Assembly (NCBI GenBank): GCA_025345505.1
Contig: JANVCC010000040.1
Span: forward strand, 12,120,023-12,184,022
Length of the DNA stretch: 64,000 nt
DNA from: Todiramphus chloris collaris
Lineage: Eukaryota; Chordata; Aves; Coraciiformes; Alcedinidae
Reading direction: 5' to 3'
Shown here: positions 27,419 to 42,100 of the stretch, piece by piece
Layout: the number at the start of each line of letters is the position of its first letter
Position numbering within the stretch: position 1 is the first letter of the stretch
Translations under genes and position numbers: made by a program
Notes under the pieces: model-generated
The model's input: the letters and a program-made list of their open reading frames with translations, nothing else
Databases searched by the model: none
What the model was told of the DNA's origin: nothing

Positions 27419-30400
27419 GACTACAGTAACAATAGGCATGTGACAGAAAGGCAGAGCATCTATGCTGCTGGACTTTAAGTTGTGAAAGCCCAGACAATAA
27501 AAAATAAGAAAGCAGCTGAGCTTGAATGAAAGGTCTTGAGAAGCAGCATGTGGGGGGAGAAAACAGGAAAAGAGAAACATAGGTGGAAACTGCAAAAAAC
27601 CTAACTGCAGGAAAGATAAATGCAACTGTGCACTCAGGATGTAGGTATGATTATGTTAACGCATCTCCTTAATTTATAGAATTACATATGCAAACCGTAT
27701 CATGAAAAACATTTCCAGCTGATCAACCACAATGATGGAAAGCTTTTGCCAGTCCCAGTTTCATCTGTCCGGATCTCTCCTCATGTGAAAATGAAGTTAT
27801 CACAACCAGTTCGCAAACATAAGCAAGGACTTGTACACATTATATATGCAGTTGTCCAAATGTAAACTGATGCATTGCTTACACAAATAAATGCATGTGT
27901 TAAAAAAAACATACACAGAATCCTTTGGGGAAGGGAAGACTTTGGAGACAAAAGAACAGCAATTCAAGGTCTAAAGGGTAAACAGAAATTGTACTTGAAA
28001 ACATTTCTAAAAGACTTTTAAGATCCATGGATACATATAACATCAGTCAGCAAAATTAATACCTTATCACACCGAGAAGTAGTAAAGAACATGGGAGCTT
28101 TAAAACAACATTAAAATATTACCACACAAACAGAAATTATCACCAAACAAAAAAAAGAACCATTTCTAATCAACTCTTACACTGATCTCAAGGAAACTCA
28201 GCATTCCTTATCAAATAGTAAATATTCATAGTCTCATTCTCACAAATTCCTTGCTAACACTATTCCCTGTAGAGAAAGTGATAAACTGAGCCCATGTAGA
28301 TCTTCCAGCGTGCTCAGCTAAATGCTTCATACTGCCTATTAAACATCTGAACATAGTCTAGGAATTACAAAACTATTTTAAAAGCTTCAAGCTACAACAA
28401 GAAAAAAATCCCTTTCTAAAAGACAAATGTAACCACACAAAAACTAAAGATGCTAAATTGTAACTTTGTACAGGATGAAGAGTTGGGATATAACTGTATC
28501 TCTGTTCAGTTTCTATTTTAGAAGGGACTAGAAAATTACTCAACAAAGAAGTGCTATTAAGCACGCTAAATAATGGTAAAATGATAATTACACTGGAGAT
28601 TTGTCTTAATAAATGAGATGCGAAGGGGTCTTTATTATCCACCCATGAGCATGCAGAATTTAATTAGTTACCACCTATAAATGCTAACACCAGAGACGCC
28701 AATCAATCTCCTACACTGCAGTGAGGAAACTCCCCAAAACGTCCCAAGTGAATGCTGAGGAACTCTTTGGTTAGAAAACAGTTAACCCAACAGCAATATG
28801 GAGAGAAGGTATTCCTCAGAGACCCTAAAGAAAGAGATGTTTTCATCTCATTACATCTACCTTCATAATTATAACAAACTCATCAGCCTCTAGATGAATA
28901 CCACGTATAATCATTTTCCTGCATATTTTCCAAAGCAGGAAACTTAACAAGATATAAATGCTACAGACTAATTTAGGCTATTTGCAGTTCACGTCTCATC
29001 TTTAGCTGAAATAAGAAAAGTATACTTAAGCTAAAAATAACTAGATGGAGACTTCTGCTTATTTATTTACTGTAATACTTCCTCAGGAGCCAGGTAAGTA
29101 ACAGGTCTAGTCTTTTTAAAGGAAGGTAAATTTAGAGCATGGTTAGATTATGGTCTTCAAATAATAAGAACCTAATGCAAATAAGTAAAAAAGATGGCAT
29201 GCTTCTAATCTGCCTAAATGGCTGCTTTCATTAAAACATTTTACAATGCATAAAAAACAAAGAAAAAAAACCTAAACACAAACAAACCCAAAAACTTCAC
29301 AAAACAAACATCTGAAAAGATTACCCCAAAGCTCAATTTCATTTACACTAATATGAAAAAACAAACAAACCAGAGGATTACATTCAGTTGAACAAAATCA
29401 ATCACATGAAGTACAGCAATAATAATCAGGAAAATCCTGACCCACCCAGTGAAAGTGGAGCTCTGCCAGAAATACATTTCTTGGCAAGGCTCTGTGCCCA
29501 CTAATTAGAGACTGAACCATTTGGGGAAAGTTACTCTGTGTCCTCAGGAATAGATACAGAGCTGTCCAAATCCACCTACCTCTCCAAAAGTGAAATTGTG
29601 TTGTTACACACGTTGGCACAGAACAGGATCAGGCAACAGCGTCCAATGCAAATCAGGAGGATTACAGATGAACTGGGGGATAAAGGGTGGGTGTATGTAC
29701 ACATGCACAACACCTGCTTTGTATTCCCCCCCAGAAAGGCAATATTTTTCTTCATTAGCTGACTGCTGGAGAGCGTGCAAAGCTGCCAAACCTTTGATTC
29801 CACAGTAGCGATGCTGCTCCACAGCTCCAGTATGAAGATCACTGAAGGAAGTAATAGTCTATCCCTTGAACACAGACAGCTATTTTCAGGGACACAGACA
29901 GAAAAGGAAACCACTAAATACCCAGGTGCCCATTTGACACCAAACACAATCCTGTTCAATCCCAAATCTTTCACATCTGTTTTTTTTAACAATCTACTTC
30001 ACTGTATCAATATGGAACTGCAGGGAGGTGACACTCAAGAGTTACCTCAAAGAGTGGTCCAAGCAACAACTTGCTCCACCATGTCTCCACAGTTCCTGCC
30101 TCACCTGCTCAAGAAGGAATTTCCTTCTGAAGAGTCCTTGTGCATCACTCCAGTTAGGATCACCTAAAGTTTTTAAAATAACTACTATGAAAAATGTTAT
30201 GCATACTGATTCCATTTTGAAGTAATTTCATCTAAATGTTCCTCAAGTCTCCAGGACAGTGGGAGCTCTGCTTCAGCAAGCCTTACAATCTGGCCTAGTC
30301 AGGAAATGGGTTTTTAAATGTACAAAATAGACTGAAATCTCTTCTAATGCTTAATAAGCACAACGGATGACTTTCAGGTGTGATGTGATTAAACTGTACA

Positions 30401-31089
30401 CTGAAGGAGAATCCCACTTTCTTTTTCTACTTTACAACTTAAACTTCATATATTATTCAAGTAGTATTTAAAACTGCCCCCCTGCCCCAGATGACTTATG
30501 GCAGATAACAAGGAGCAAATGCCTGTGGATAAAGGTGCTTAAAAAGACCTGATGCAAACAGTTGTATTTTTTGACAAGATACCCAAGAAATTTACCGCTT
30601 GCCAAAAGAATATGCTCCACAAATGCTGAAGACAATGCAGAGCTTTACAAAAATAGCTACTATGGCTGAAGGGCTAAATTCGACCTGAAATAATGCGGTG
30701 AAATCATGTGAGTCCAAAGACTTTATAACTTTTTTTTTTAAACCCCAAACATATTAGCATAGCAGGTGTCTCACCAGCCTTCCTGTCAGCGTGCTTTACA
30801 CTGCCTTTGTGCACTGATGGGTATGCTTGAAAAGGTCATAAAAGAGAAAGGCTGCACAAGAAAAAAAAAAAAAACAGCAGAGAGACTATCTGAGACTATC
30901 AGAAAACAACCCCAAGTGCTGACTCATGCCGTAACCACACAAAGCTGGAAACTAGGGCACCACAGCGAAAGCGATGGGAAGCCTGAAAAATTTACTGCCT
31001 TCAGTAGCGTGTAAAATTTGTGCTTGATAAAACAGCGTACAAAGGAGGAGTCCAACTTAATTGGAAAGTCTTCTGGAATGTATTCCTAG

Positions 31090-31300
31090 CCTTATTTCCC
31101 GGTGCAGAGGACAGAGAGGAGGAGCGGGGCGGCAGCCCTCTTGCCAGGCACCCGCCAACAAAGGGGAGCCTGTTTCTGTGCGGGCAGCCACAGCTGCTCC
31201 CCGGGGCTCCTGCGGCGAAGGAAACGCTGAAGATCGCAGCCCAGAGATTCTGGGGATACTACCTGCCCCTCTCCCTCGCTGTCCCCCCCGCCCGCCCCTC
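31090..31300. promoter_or_regulatory. Isolated CpG-rich patch with GC box
   Basis: About 200 bases with around ten CpG dinucleotides inside an otherwise AT-rich, CpG-poor region. It includes GCGGGGCGG near 31125 and a GC box CCCGCCCGCCCC at about 31287-31298, which would read GGGGCGGGCGGG on the minus strand. No CR1 or other repeat is recognised, so it is not explained by a transposon. It could be an alternative promoter or an enhancer. The open frames across it (81 to 97 codons in three frames) reflect GC content. Confidence 0.4.
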
Positions 31301-33085
31301 ACTGTCTTTCTAGCTGACTATTATTCTGCACTAATCAAGTAAAGCAGACTAATAACTTTCCTATTCAGACATAATTCATTATCCTTATTTACCCAAGCTG
31401 GCAAAGTTTAGAAAGATTAGTCCTTCCAGCCTTTTTAATTACCAAAATTCTACTTGCTTTAAAATACCACAGTCTCCCTTGAGTATTCAGCAGAGCTGAA
31501 GATCACCATGGCAATAAGAAAATGGTGCCAATGTTATCTTGGCACTGACTGTCTACAGATCTCTCAGGAGACTCAGCACAGGAGAAAATTGAACTCACGT
31601 AAAAGCAGGAACTCACTCTCTCTAATGCTTTTAATATACCTTTTATTTTTGCTAATTTGATGTTAGGTAAGTTGAATAAAAAAAAAACACCCTTAGAAGC
31701 ATACACTTTCCTAATAGACAAATAAAATAGCTAATGAGTTTACTATTTCAAGGTGAAATCCACTTTGCTTACACACAAATAGCAAGGTCCTATACTTAGT
31801 AGCTGGGTATGTATGAAAGTGTTGCCAAAGCACTGGAGGGAAAAAAAAACAACCCACATGAAAATAAAGTTTGACCAAAAAAAATAGAAAGTGCAGAGTT
31901 GTTTATATTCCTTTAGATCTTAGAATCAGGTGTGTTAGGAAGCTGTTTTCTACAACCACAACATGCAGAAACCTGTAGCATAACAGGGCTTGTGTTGGGG
32001 GTCTGTTTGCCTTCCCCCCCCTTCCCTAAACTGTGCTAGAGAGACAATAGATGCCTTTTATCAGGACTGTATCAGTAACCCAATACGTAAAACAACCACA
32101 CAAAACCTGGCAGCAATACAGACGAAAAGGAAAGGTTCTGCTGTACCCACAGCACTGCTCCAACTTTCCACGCAGGCAGCGCAGCAGAGGAGTGTCCCCC
32201 GCATGCCAAGGGCCCTCCAGACAGCACTGACAAGGTACAGGACCCTCCTGCTGAGCCATGCAGGTCAGGATACCACAGGGAGCACCTTCCCTTCACATTT
32301 ACTGTAGTGCCAACACAACTGCAGGCTTTCTTTTCCACTGTATCAAACCCACCACTGCACCATTGTGTTCTCTTGCAGTCGGCAAACAGGACAGAGGGGG
32401 AAAACAGCCTATATATCATCCCAATGCCTATCACACAGAAAGACAAACTAATTCTGTGCCAGCTGAAAGATGCATTCGCAGTTTCAAGGAAGAATGAATA
32501 TCCTACATTGCAAACACCAGAAGAGGGATAATAACTCTGAATTAGCAGACTTGTAGATGAAAAGGAAATGCCAATTCCCTCGGTTCTCCTTTTACATACC
32601 TGTTTTCTAATTGGTACATACCGCTGCCTCCATGTACACACAGAATAGTTCTGAAAGTGGTTAAGAGAAACTCATGTTGACATTTTTGTTACGGAAGCAA
32701 ATGGAATGTATTAGAATATTGGTTTATAATCACGTATTAGTTGCAGCAGTACTTCTGCTTAAGATCAGTTTTGGAGGAGCAAGGAGAAAGGTTATAGCAG
32801 GTGGGGGGGCAACCAACAGTGACTCTTCCACTTCCTGCATTCTGATGGTCACAACACTGGCATCAAGCATACAAAAGCCAAATGCAACGTCTGGCTTCTA
32901 TAGAGTCAGAATAGGATGCTCTGTTTGAGTCAGATACTTGCTTCAGTCGGTGTCACTTGTGTCTCTCACAAATGCCAGAGCTACCAGGGTACAAATTCAT
33001 TCACAAATTAAACTGAATATTTTAATTAAAAAAGCCCTAGATGTTCTGATAGACAGGCAAATTAATGTAGATGAAAGTGTTTCTG

Positions 33086-33106
33086 TTTTTTTTTTTTTTT
33101 TTTTTT
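33086..33106 (+). repeat. T21 homopolymer tract
   Basis: Twenty-one consecutive T residues, directly visible. No retroposed body is recognised on the minus strand beside it. Confidence 0.9.
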
Positions 33107-36100
33107 CATCTGAAGGCAGGGAAAGAAGAAATATTAAAAAGCTCTACACGTGCCACCACATGAAGTACCTGGATAGCTCTAGTTCAATATACAGGTACTG
33201 CAAACACATTGTACAAAACCTGCAGGTTAGGATGGGTTTGAAATACAATGCCAAGACTGCATAGAAAGCATTCTTTCTCTGCAAAGACGATACTGCATTT
33301 CACAACATTAAGTTAATTCTGATCATTGTGAGCAATACAAGCTCCATTAGTCAAAAAGTCCAAAAAGGCTCACTGCTTACACAAGCTCATGAGAGCTTTC
33401 CTAACAAGTTGCACTTGAGATTAAGTATGGCTGGTAAAGGTAACAATCCTGAAGTTCCCATAATGAACAGTGTGATACTCAATTACAAATTATGGGTGTT
33501 TGACATGGAAAAGTATGAGCAGAGACTGTTGTCCTTTGCCATGGATCTGTAAGGTCCATCGGGACTGTTCAGCTAACTTGAAATCAGCAGGACTACCATT
33601 TTCACTTCACTGTGAAAAGACGCTTAGCTGGTCATCACCACACAAAAAATTCTCAAGAACTAATCACCACTTCTTATTTCATAATAGAAATACTGATATA
33701 CAGGTTTTTTTCCACCCTCATAGCATACACATTTCAAATAAACATCCCTGGAAAAGATCTCACTTGAATTTTTCAGGATGTACTCCTCAACTATCAAACT
33801 GTGGTTCCCGCTGTTTGAAACTATGGGGGGTGGGAGGTAGGAGGAGAATGACACCTTTCAAACTGTTAGGCTTCCTGACATTCATTTAGCAGACTTCTGA
33901 CAAAGAACAGAAAAATCTGCTGGATTACACTTAGAACAAAGCTAATCCTGGCTCAATCGGCTTTTTAGCTTTCCCCCCATGCGGTATGCCACGATCAGAA
34001 AATTGCAAGAAAGAATTCATTAATTTACCATTATTTTTAGATATGAAGCTCAACCTTTCAGGTTACTCGCCTTCCCATAACAAGGCTCTATCCTTCCCAG
34101 ATTAGTTCTTCTAAGGAAGATGTGATCCAGACAAAACGTGTGACTCAAACAAGAACAGATCATCTTGCTTAGCTTAATGTCCCATGCAGACAAAATTACT
34201 TAATCAAGTAAACACAAAAGGACACAGTCTGCAGGTTCCAGTCCCGATTCAAACCTGCACAATGGAAACGGTAGTTGGAAAGACATTTTTTGCCATTTGA
34301 AATAAAGAAGTGTTTACTAACAGACGTATACAGAAAAAAACATTACCTGTAGAAAGCTCCTTCTGGCAGTCAAAATTTGGTTTGGTTTGAAAGGACTAGA
34401 CTACTGGTTAAGACTTCAATCTTCCTTTTGACCCAAATTCAAATAAAGTGTTGCTGAGTCCAGAGGGGATCAAATTACAATTCCAAAGAACAATTACTAA
34501 GTAGAATCAATGATTTTCAGTAGTCAGATACACTATTTTACTTTACTACATTACAGAAACTAGACAGTGTCTCCTAAGCTGTCAGCCAAGTGCCCACTAA
34601 GGCTGCATTCATGACTATGCAATTCTTTGCCTCTTACATTCAGCTACTTCCATCATCCCTGTTTCCCCAAAGTACTGCATTTCTGTTTTCCAGATAAAAA
34701 TGAAAATACTGTATGCTTTATTAGGTCCAGCCCTCCTATAATTACATTTGGGCTCAAAGACCAATGCTGTTTCTGAATGTAAAATACAGCTCTTTGGCAC
34801 AAATGTTTTATTTGCTTCTTGTTTCCTCCTCCACCTCTCTGGCATATGTCACATGTTTAAACAATATGATGTTGATGGCAGATTAATGTTAGTATTTAAT
34901 GTACAAGGTCAGCTCTCCAATGCAAAAATCTACCTGATAAAATGTAATTAGTTGAAAGCTTTTAAAAAAATTAGTTCATGCTTAATCACAATGCATTTAA
35001 ATGAAAACCAAACTCACATTAAAAAAACCACAAACGTAATAAATTCCAAAAAACTTAAATCCATGCCAGCACTTTCCAATTTATAGAACATTCTAAGAGA
35101 GCAGTTTAAAAGCATAGACACAAAAAAAGACAGTAGTGCAGGTTTGAAACAAAGAAGTCGTAATGATAAGATGCCTGTAAAAAAGACCTTCTGTTAGCTA
35201 TATTCATAACAAGCTGTAGCACTACAAAACATAATCCAGTAGGCAATAAGGGGTTGAATGAAAATTTGGTTGTATCAGAGGAAGTAATCAAACTGTATTA
35301 GTGTACTGATACATCATAAGTGAGCACAGTGGCAGGACCACACTGTTAGATACACAAAAGACCTATTAACCAAATGGAGTAAGGCTAAAGGGTTCAAAGA
35401 TAACAGCAGTTAGATAATTCATATATTTACTGGTCATTACACTCCTGAAAAAAAAATTCAGTCTTCAAATGGTCATATTTCACTCCATTTACTGTCTTTG
35501 CACACACTACTACACTTTGCACCTGCTCAGCGCAGAATCAAACCTCCGTACTCTTGTGATGGTCATTATGCAACATCTCCTTCGTTCACATAAAAGTGTG
35601 GGCAAAAGTCCTACAACATTGCCCTTCGTTACAATACTGTGATGAAAAAGAGTTTTTTTTTCATGCAACACATGTATTGCCCAACTTTTTTTATTGACCT
35701 CTATCATTTGTATACTTGAGAGTATACAATTAATTAAGAACTGCACTAGTTCTGCTACTTACTGAATTTTTATTTTACTAAGTAGGTTCTGAAAGGACAT
35801 AGCAAAATTCTGAAGTTAAGACAAAATTCAGACAAAGAAATGTAATATATACTCATCACTCTATCATTATCATCTAGGTCCTACTGACAGAACAAAGACC
35901 CATTCTGACACTTAGTAGAACAAAGTAGTTTTCTAAAGTAAGCACATTTCTATTAGTAGCCTCTTGCGTTAAATTGCTTGTAATCAAGAAGAAAACCCTT
36001 AAAATACTCAGATACTACATCTTTCTGTACATAGGATATAATTAGATTATTAACTCAACAATTCATGGATCATACCTTCCAACATATTTGTTCAGCACTT

Positions 36101-39100
36101 AACTAGACTTTGACCTACTGAGACGTACGGACTCTGCCCAAAGTAAATCAAGAAGAGAGCGGTTTCAGCAGAGAAAATAGTTCGCTGCGCTGGCAAATCA
36201 GTCGATGGTTCCAGCTATAATACTGACCTACTTATGTAATATACTGTAAGGCATTTAAATTTCACTACTTCTTGTAAAGGACAAAACAACCTGTCTGTTC
36301 CACAATGAAGAAACTGGGTCCCTGCTTCCCGATTTCTGTTTTAAGTGAGCAGACTATTTAGGTGCAATATGTGAATTCAGGCTCTCTCCAACATTCATAG
36401 GAAGGGTGACCAATTGCGACACTCCACTCTGGGAAATAACAAAGGCAGAAAGACAAGAGCTGCCCAGTTGCTTTTTTTGCAAGACCCAGTATTAACAATG
36501 ACAGAAAACAGACCCAAGTGCCCGTCCACATGTGAGCAAGCACTCATGCGTAACAACTGCAAGGCCCCACAAACTTAACCAAGGGAATATTGCAAAGATA
36601 AACCAATTAATATTCATAGAACACTCAATCTCATGTGCTTCTGTAAAGGTCTCTCTCTTTTGCTTTCTTGGGTTCTGTTATCAAACATGCAGGACCATAA
36701 GTAAGTACAGGTACAATGGAAAAAGATACTTACATGACTATTACTGATTGAACTTCAAGAAAAAGTAGTCCATTCCTCTTCTAGCAGATCTTTCTCTAAA
36801 CCTTACTACTACTTGACATCCAAGATAGATAAAGTAACTGCCTTGCATAATGCTTTTGTCTTTATTTAAAAATAAAAGTATTAGCTAGAAGCATTTAATG
36901 AATCAAACAACTCAATATGGGATGCACTTCAGTGTAGCAGATATTGTTTATCTGAAAAGTTACATTGATAACTTCCTCTCAGCTTAACTTGCAATGTCTC
37001 TTTGAAATCTTTCCCTTATTGATCCTGTTCTCAAATGAGAAGCAAGTTACCTCTAAGCATTTGGAATTTATCTGTCAAAAATCTCCATGAAATACTTAAA
37101 AAATAAAGTCATCGCAGGTGCTGAAAAAGTTACATACTGGACTCATTCACTACTGAAGTCAGACAAAATCTATCCATGACTTGTTCTATCCTTACCCGCT
37201 AACTATTAATGCTCCACATTCCTTTCTAGTGTGAACATTCTTCTCGTAAGATGTACCATCCCTGGAGGTAGCTTACACAGATCAAAATAAACAGCTGCCA
37301 CTCCACATACAAAAGTTTCTCTCTTGCCACTTAAACCACTTGCTTTCCTCTTGTTTGCTTTACATTTTGGTTTCCACTTTTCACACTGTACATTTATGAG
37401 GAAAGGAAGAAGGTGCTTTAATGCTTTTGGAAACCAATCAGAATATTACAGTATCAATGCAATTAAATAATTAAAAATATAATGATCTTGACTGAAGAGG
37501 TATTTCAATATAACTCTTGGCATAATGACAGCAATCGAAAACCCTTCTAGACTGCAGCCTACTTTGCACTTGCTTATTTATCAACTTATTTCTATTCTGT
37601 TTACAAAGCAGAGGTAATGAAAGAAATCTAGAGCTTTTGGTGGTTTTTTGGGAGGACAGGGGTTAGTTCTGGTTGAAGCCACTCTCCTTGCATTAAGGAA
37701 AAGACTCCCATTGAATAATAAAGGACTCTCTGTTACACTGTCACAGGAGATGAATTGCATTAACCCCTGTCCTTCCCCATTGTACTTGCTGCCCACTGGA
37801 AACAACAACAGAATTACTAAAATCCCACGCTCTCTAATGGGATGGTAATAGGATTCAGAGGCCATCAGGGTAAAGGCAATCCATATTTTACAGTTTAATA
37901 AGCCTTTGCTGAAGATGCTGGATCCCTTTTCAAAGCCAACAATTACTGCTTGAGTATTAACAAATCCACAACAACTGTCAAGACTGGAGAATGCATTCAA
38001 GATGATGTCAGTAGAAAAATGAAACCACTTAAATTGAAATAATTTGTAATTTTACATCGATACTAGTTATTACTGTCATCTCAGGTTTCTTTACATCCAG
38101 ACATCTTGGTTACTCGAGTTTGAGCATCATTCTTTAAGAGTTCTCCGGTGTTTTGTTTCAGAGGGCAAGCACTTTTGTCCTGCTTTCTAAGCATACACCT
38201 CTTGTCACAAAGACATGAAATAGTGAACACAGAACTATAAGAGACCAACTGAGTCATGAAATCAAGTCTTCCACAATCACATAGACAATTTATTAATATT
38301 ATGATTTCCTATACATTGATTGTCTACTAGGCTGTAGGTTCCAAAGAGTGAATTCAAACAAACCATCATTCTCCAATAGCATGCCTTGAAGTATAAGGAG
38401 TAAAATACATATATACTCTGCTCACTGTCATCTTAACTATTCCTTAAAAACACTGTTTTATATATTTTTCAAGGGTGAATGTGCTGAATGTTTCTGTAGG
38501 CCCTTTTAAGACAGAATTTATTACCTACATTTTTTCTGTATCCAGTTACTCCCCGTTCTCTTGCATAACTGACTGAAGACAAAGAACAGCCAACAGAAGA
38601 TGTAATTCACTCCTTACATTCCTGAAACCAGCTTTGCTGGATCTAAAACCTCCCTTTCCGCTATTCTTTTATTTACATTTCTGATGGGGTAAAAAACAAA
38701 ATCCCAATAAAAATGGATGCACTTCTTAGAAGTGAGAGTTCTGCGACTCAGCTTTGCCCCCAAAACATTCATACGGTTCTCAGTGAGGTAGACAAGAGCC
38801 ACTGTATCTAAAAATATGGATCGCTTCTGTTACAGTATAATCATTTTGATTATACTATAAGTATTTGATAATACTATTAATCATTTTGAGAGTTCTTAAT
38901 CACATAAGCTCAACAATAGGTAAGCAAAATAAAATATATGGACATCAAACAATAGAAAGCCTAAAAACAAAATCCTGCAGTCATTTCAAACTGAGGAAAC
39001 TGATTCTTCACCATGTGTTTTCAACAGCTCTGACAACTTTGCTACTTTTTGGAAATTTAATAAATATCCACTTACAGAGGTAATATTTCTTTTTTGCTTA

Positions 39101-42100
39101 TATCAACTTCAGCTGGTCTTCAATGATACAAACTGTGAGATCAAGTTCTTCAGCATTAATTCCAGCACATAATATAACTGGATTAAAGGCCACAACATAA
39201 ATTTCTGAGGGGCAATACTATTTTCTTTGTGCTTAGAATAGAAAACAAGCAGGTATTCCCCAAGAGAGTGGTTCTCCAGATATTAATTGCCTAAGTCCCT
39301 CTTTCAAAATCAAGCGGTGTCCAAAGGAAACCAAGCTATAGCTTAGCTTTCTTTCTAAAGATGTCATCTTATCCCATACTTCAGTGAGGGATGTCTCTCG
39401 AGTGAGAAATTGCTTACTAAAAAAACTCCTCACCAACTCCCTGAAAGGAATAAGGAGGCACGAATAAGAATGCCAAATTAAGTGTAGGCTCTTCGCATAT
39501 GTCCTGCCTCTAAGCAGCATCCCATCTCAGCATGTCTGTCACTAGGATCCCAAGCAACGGAGGATCAGAAACAGTTGTGTTTAGCTGTGTAAAGACGCTG
39601 CACCTAGACCTCTGTCATGCAGACACATTATCCAACCTTCTTCTCTGAGGTGATGTTTTCATATATTCAGGCACTGCAACTTCCATACCAGGAACAGGCT
39701 GGTCTTCCAACTTTTCTGCACTGTTTGTGTGGAGAGCCACCAGACTTCAATAAGAACCATGCATATTCATGATTTATCAGAAGATGATAATAATGAACAT
39801 AAGTATCTTTCATTACCCCCACAGCTTATGTTAAAAGCACACATTTAATGAAATTTAGAGTCAACAGTGTTCCCACCACTCCAAAAGCAGATACACTGAA
39901 TTTTGAGCTCCACTTCCCTTCTACATCATCTTTGTATTGTCACATCTAATGCTTAAAGAAAGTTTTCAGTACATTCAAAGAACAGTGGGGGAAGAAAACT
40001 AGAATGATTTCTGCAACAATTAACTCTGTTTGGCTCACTATTAAAAAAAGCTCCTTACACTATTTTGAAAGATGCCTTCCCGAGTATCTCAGGACATCAC
40101 AGAGATTTCTGAAACATAGCTTCCAGGCAAACTAACAGAAATAACTAGAAGCCAAGTAAAAAGGGAATTGATGACCTCACTAGTTCCAGGACAAGAACTG
40201 CCCTATCAATATTTTATAATACAAAACATATCTTTCTTCTGTTCATGCTGTATTTATCAAATGCCACACAAACAGCCTCTCAGAGAAGAAAAAGAAAGCA
40301 TACAAACCAATCATTTCTAAGGACCTGTATGACTGGATAAATTTATCAGCCTAACTACAATGTTCATGCAACAATACATGTGTGTCACTGTAGCACAGCC
40401 TGAGTCTAGAATCAGAGGGGGTTTTGAGTGTAGGTAGCATGGTTAGGCAGCAATTCACAGATACTAAAAGCCACATGTAAGCACAGTGGTGTGAAGAGGG
40501 TGCTAAAGCTAGTGAGTACATTTTCCCATGCCAGCATGTCTTAAAAGGGCACACCTTGCAGCACAGTCCTTTATCAAATGGAGCAGTAATTCCTGTGCTA
40601 TGGATACATACCGCCAAGGATGGACTAAAAGTGAAAAAAAAATGGCATCGGTCAGTGGTTGGTGAATTAATGCTTAGTGAGTATGAGTAAGGTTTAGAAA
40701 TGCTGTTTATGTCAGGTTTTTCACATGTTTCTTACAAAGCTGAGGAAAAACATGATGTCAGTAAAAATAAAGAAATCAAACCCCACAACCTAGACAGTAC
40801 TGAAACCAAACACGCCCAGCCATTGTGGAATCACCTCTATGAATCAACACAGAACTGAACTGTTGCTTGCAGAATGCCATGAGATTGATAAAGCTCACTA
40901 TTTCTGTGTTTGCTAGAGTGGGCTTCAATTCCAGTACCTTTTTGGTCTAATACGGACTAAAAATATTACTTTGATAATGTAATGAACCAGTTTATGGTTC
41001 TCCTCCAGAAAGGATGGAAATAGAAGCCAATGTACTCATGTGTGTTCCAGAATCAGTAAACATATTAAAAACCTACTTTTTTTTTTTTTGTTCAGCTAGT
41101 TCACATAAGTCTATTGTTCAGAACAGCCCAAGTTAGTATTTTTTCAATCTATAATTCAAAATTCCACATCCAAACCACAATAACTGTGAATTAAACAAAG
41201 TATAAACTAAAAACCTTGCACATCCTGCTCACCTGCTCTAATGCAGATGTCCTTGAAAGGACCAAGTCAGTGTTGACTCACATTTCATCAACAATACCCT
41301 TTCCTACCTTTCTCAAGTATTCTTTAGCACAGAATTATAGGTGGTTTAAATTTTGATGTTAGATCTATAAAACACCACTAGAAACACAAAACTCCTTTTC
41401 ACTTGCAGCATAAATTAGAACTTGAATTGACTCCTTCAGTCATAAAAGCTCTACATCTGCTTCGTTTCCCAGAAAACAAACCAAAACAGAATCAAGTCAA
41501 TATTAATATTAAAATGCTTAAAAACCCCCAAACTTACAGCTTGCAATAAGAAACTATCAAAACAGTTTTAAAAAAGAAAATAGAACCTTCAACTGCAAGT
41601 GATCAGTTCATTCTGAAGATTTCATTTTAGAAGGTGGTGAACAAGAATAAAATAATTAAGTTGTTAATGCTGGCCAAGGCTAACTGGGTAAACATGAAAA
41701 GAAAATGTGTTGCTTGCACTGTAGCCCTGATTTGCTTAGCATTTGACATCTGCTGTCTCAAAAGACCATTTTAATTTTTATTCCAGTCATTCTAAAAAGC
41801 CCACTCAGAAAAGGTAGGAAGGAGACACAATATAATGAATAATAATACAATAAACATGATTTGGATTTCTGTCAATGTTCTTAGAACATAAATGAACATT
41901 TATCAGGAATTTGCCCAAACCAAATTATTTACACTTATTTCTGCAGCAAGACAGACAGGATTCTCTTTCACTCAGCTCTTTGTTAACTCTGATTAATGAC
42001 TTCACTCTCTAATTTCACCAGAAACGTATTTATCTCTTCTAGGTAGCAACAGCGACTGATATGCTGAATCTTGGAGGTCTCACATTAGAGAACTGAGCAT

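Larger units (their letters stand above)
21895..31080. other. AT-rich stretch; no confirmed gene
   Basis: Apart from the two candidate items listed separately (26.18 kb and 27.12 kb), nothing recognisable was found. Open frames such as the minus-strand 107 codons at 24594-24917 have no known domain. A-rich tracts occur near 29255-29300 and an A14 run at 30861-30874. Confidence 0.5.

Noticed and set aside
32072-32641. Minus-strand frame of 189 codons
   Set aside because: No recognisable family, low-complexity cysteine/serine-rich text, and other frames are open over the same bases. No splice or promoter context supports it.
37581-38000. Minus-strand frame of 139 codons with plus-strand partner
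   Set aside because: Both strands open, no family recognised, no splice signals of good quality.
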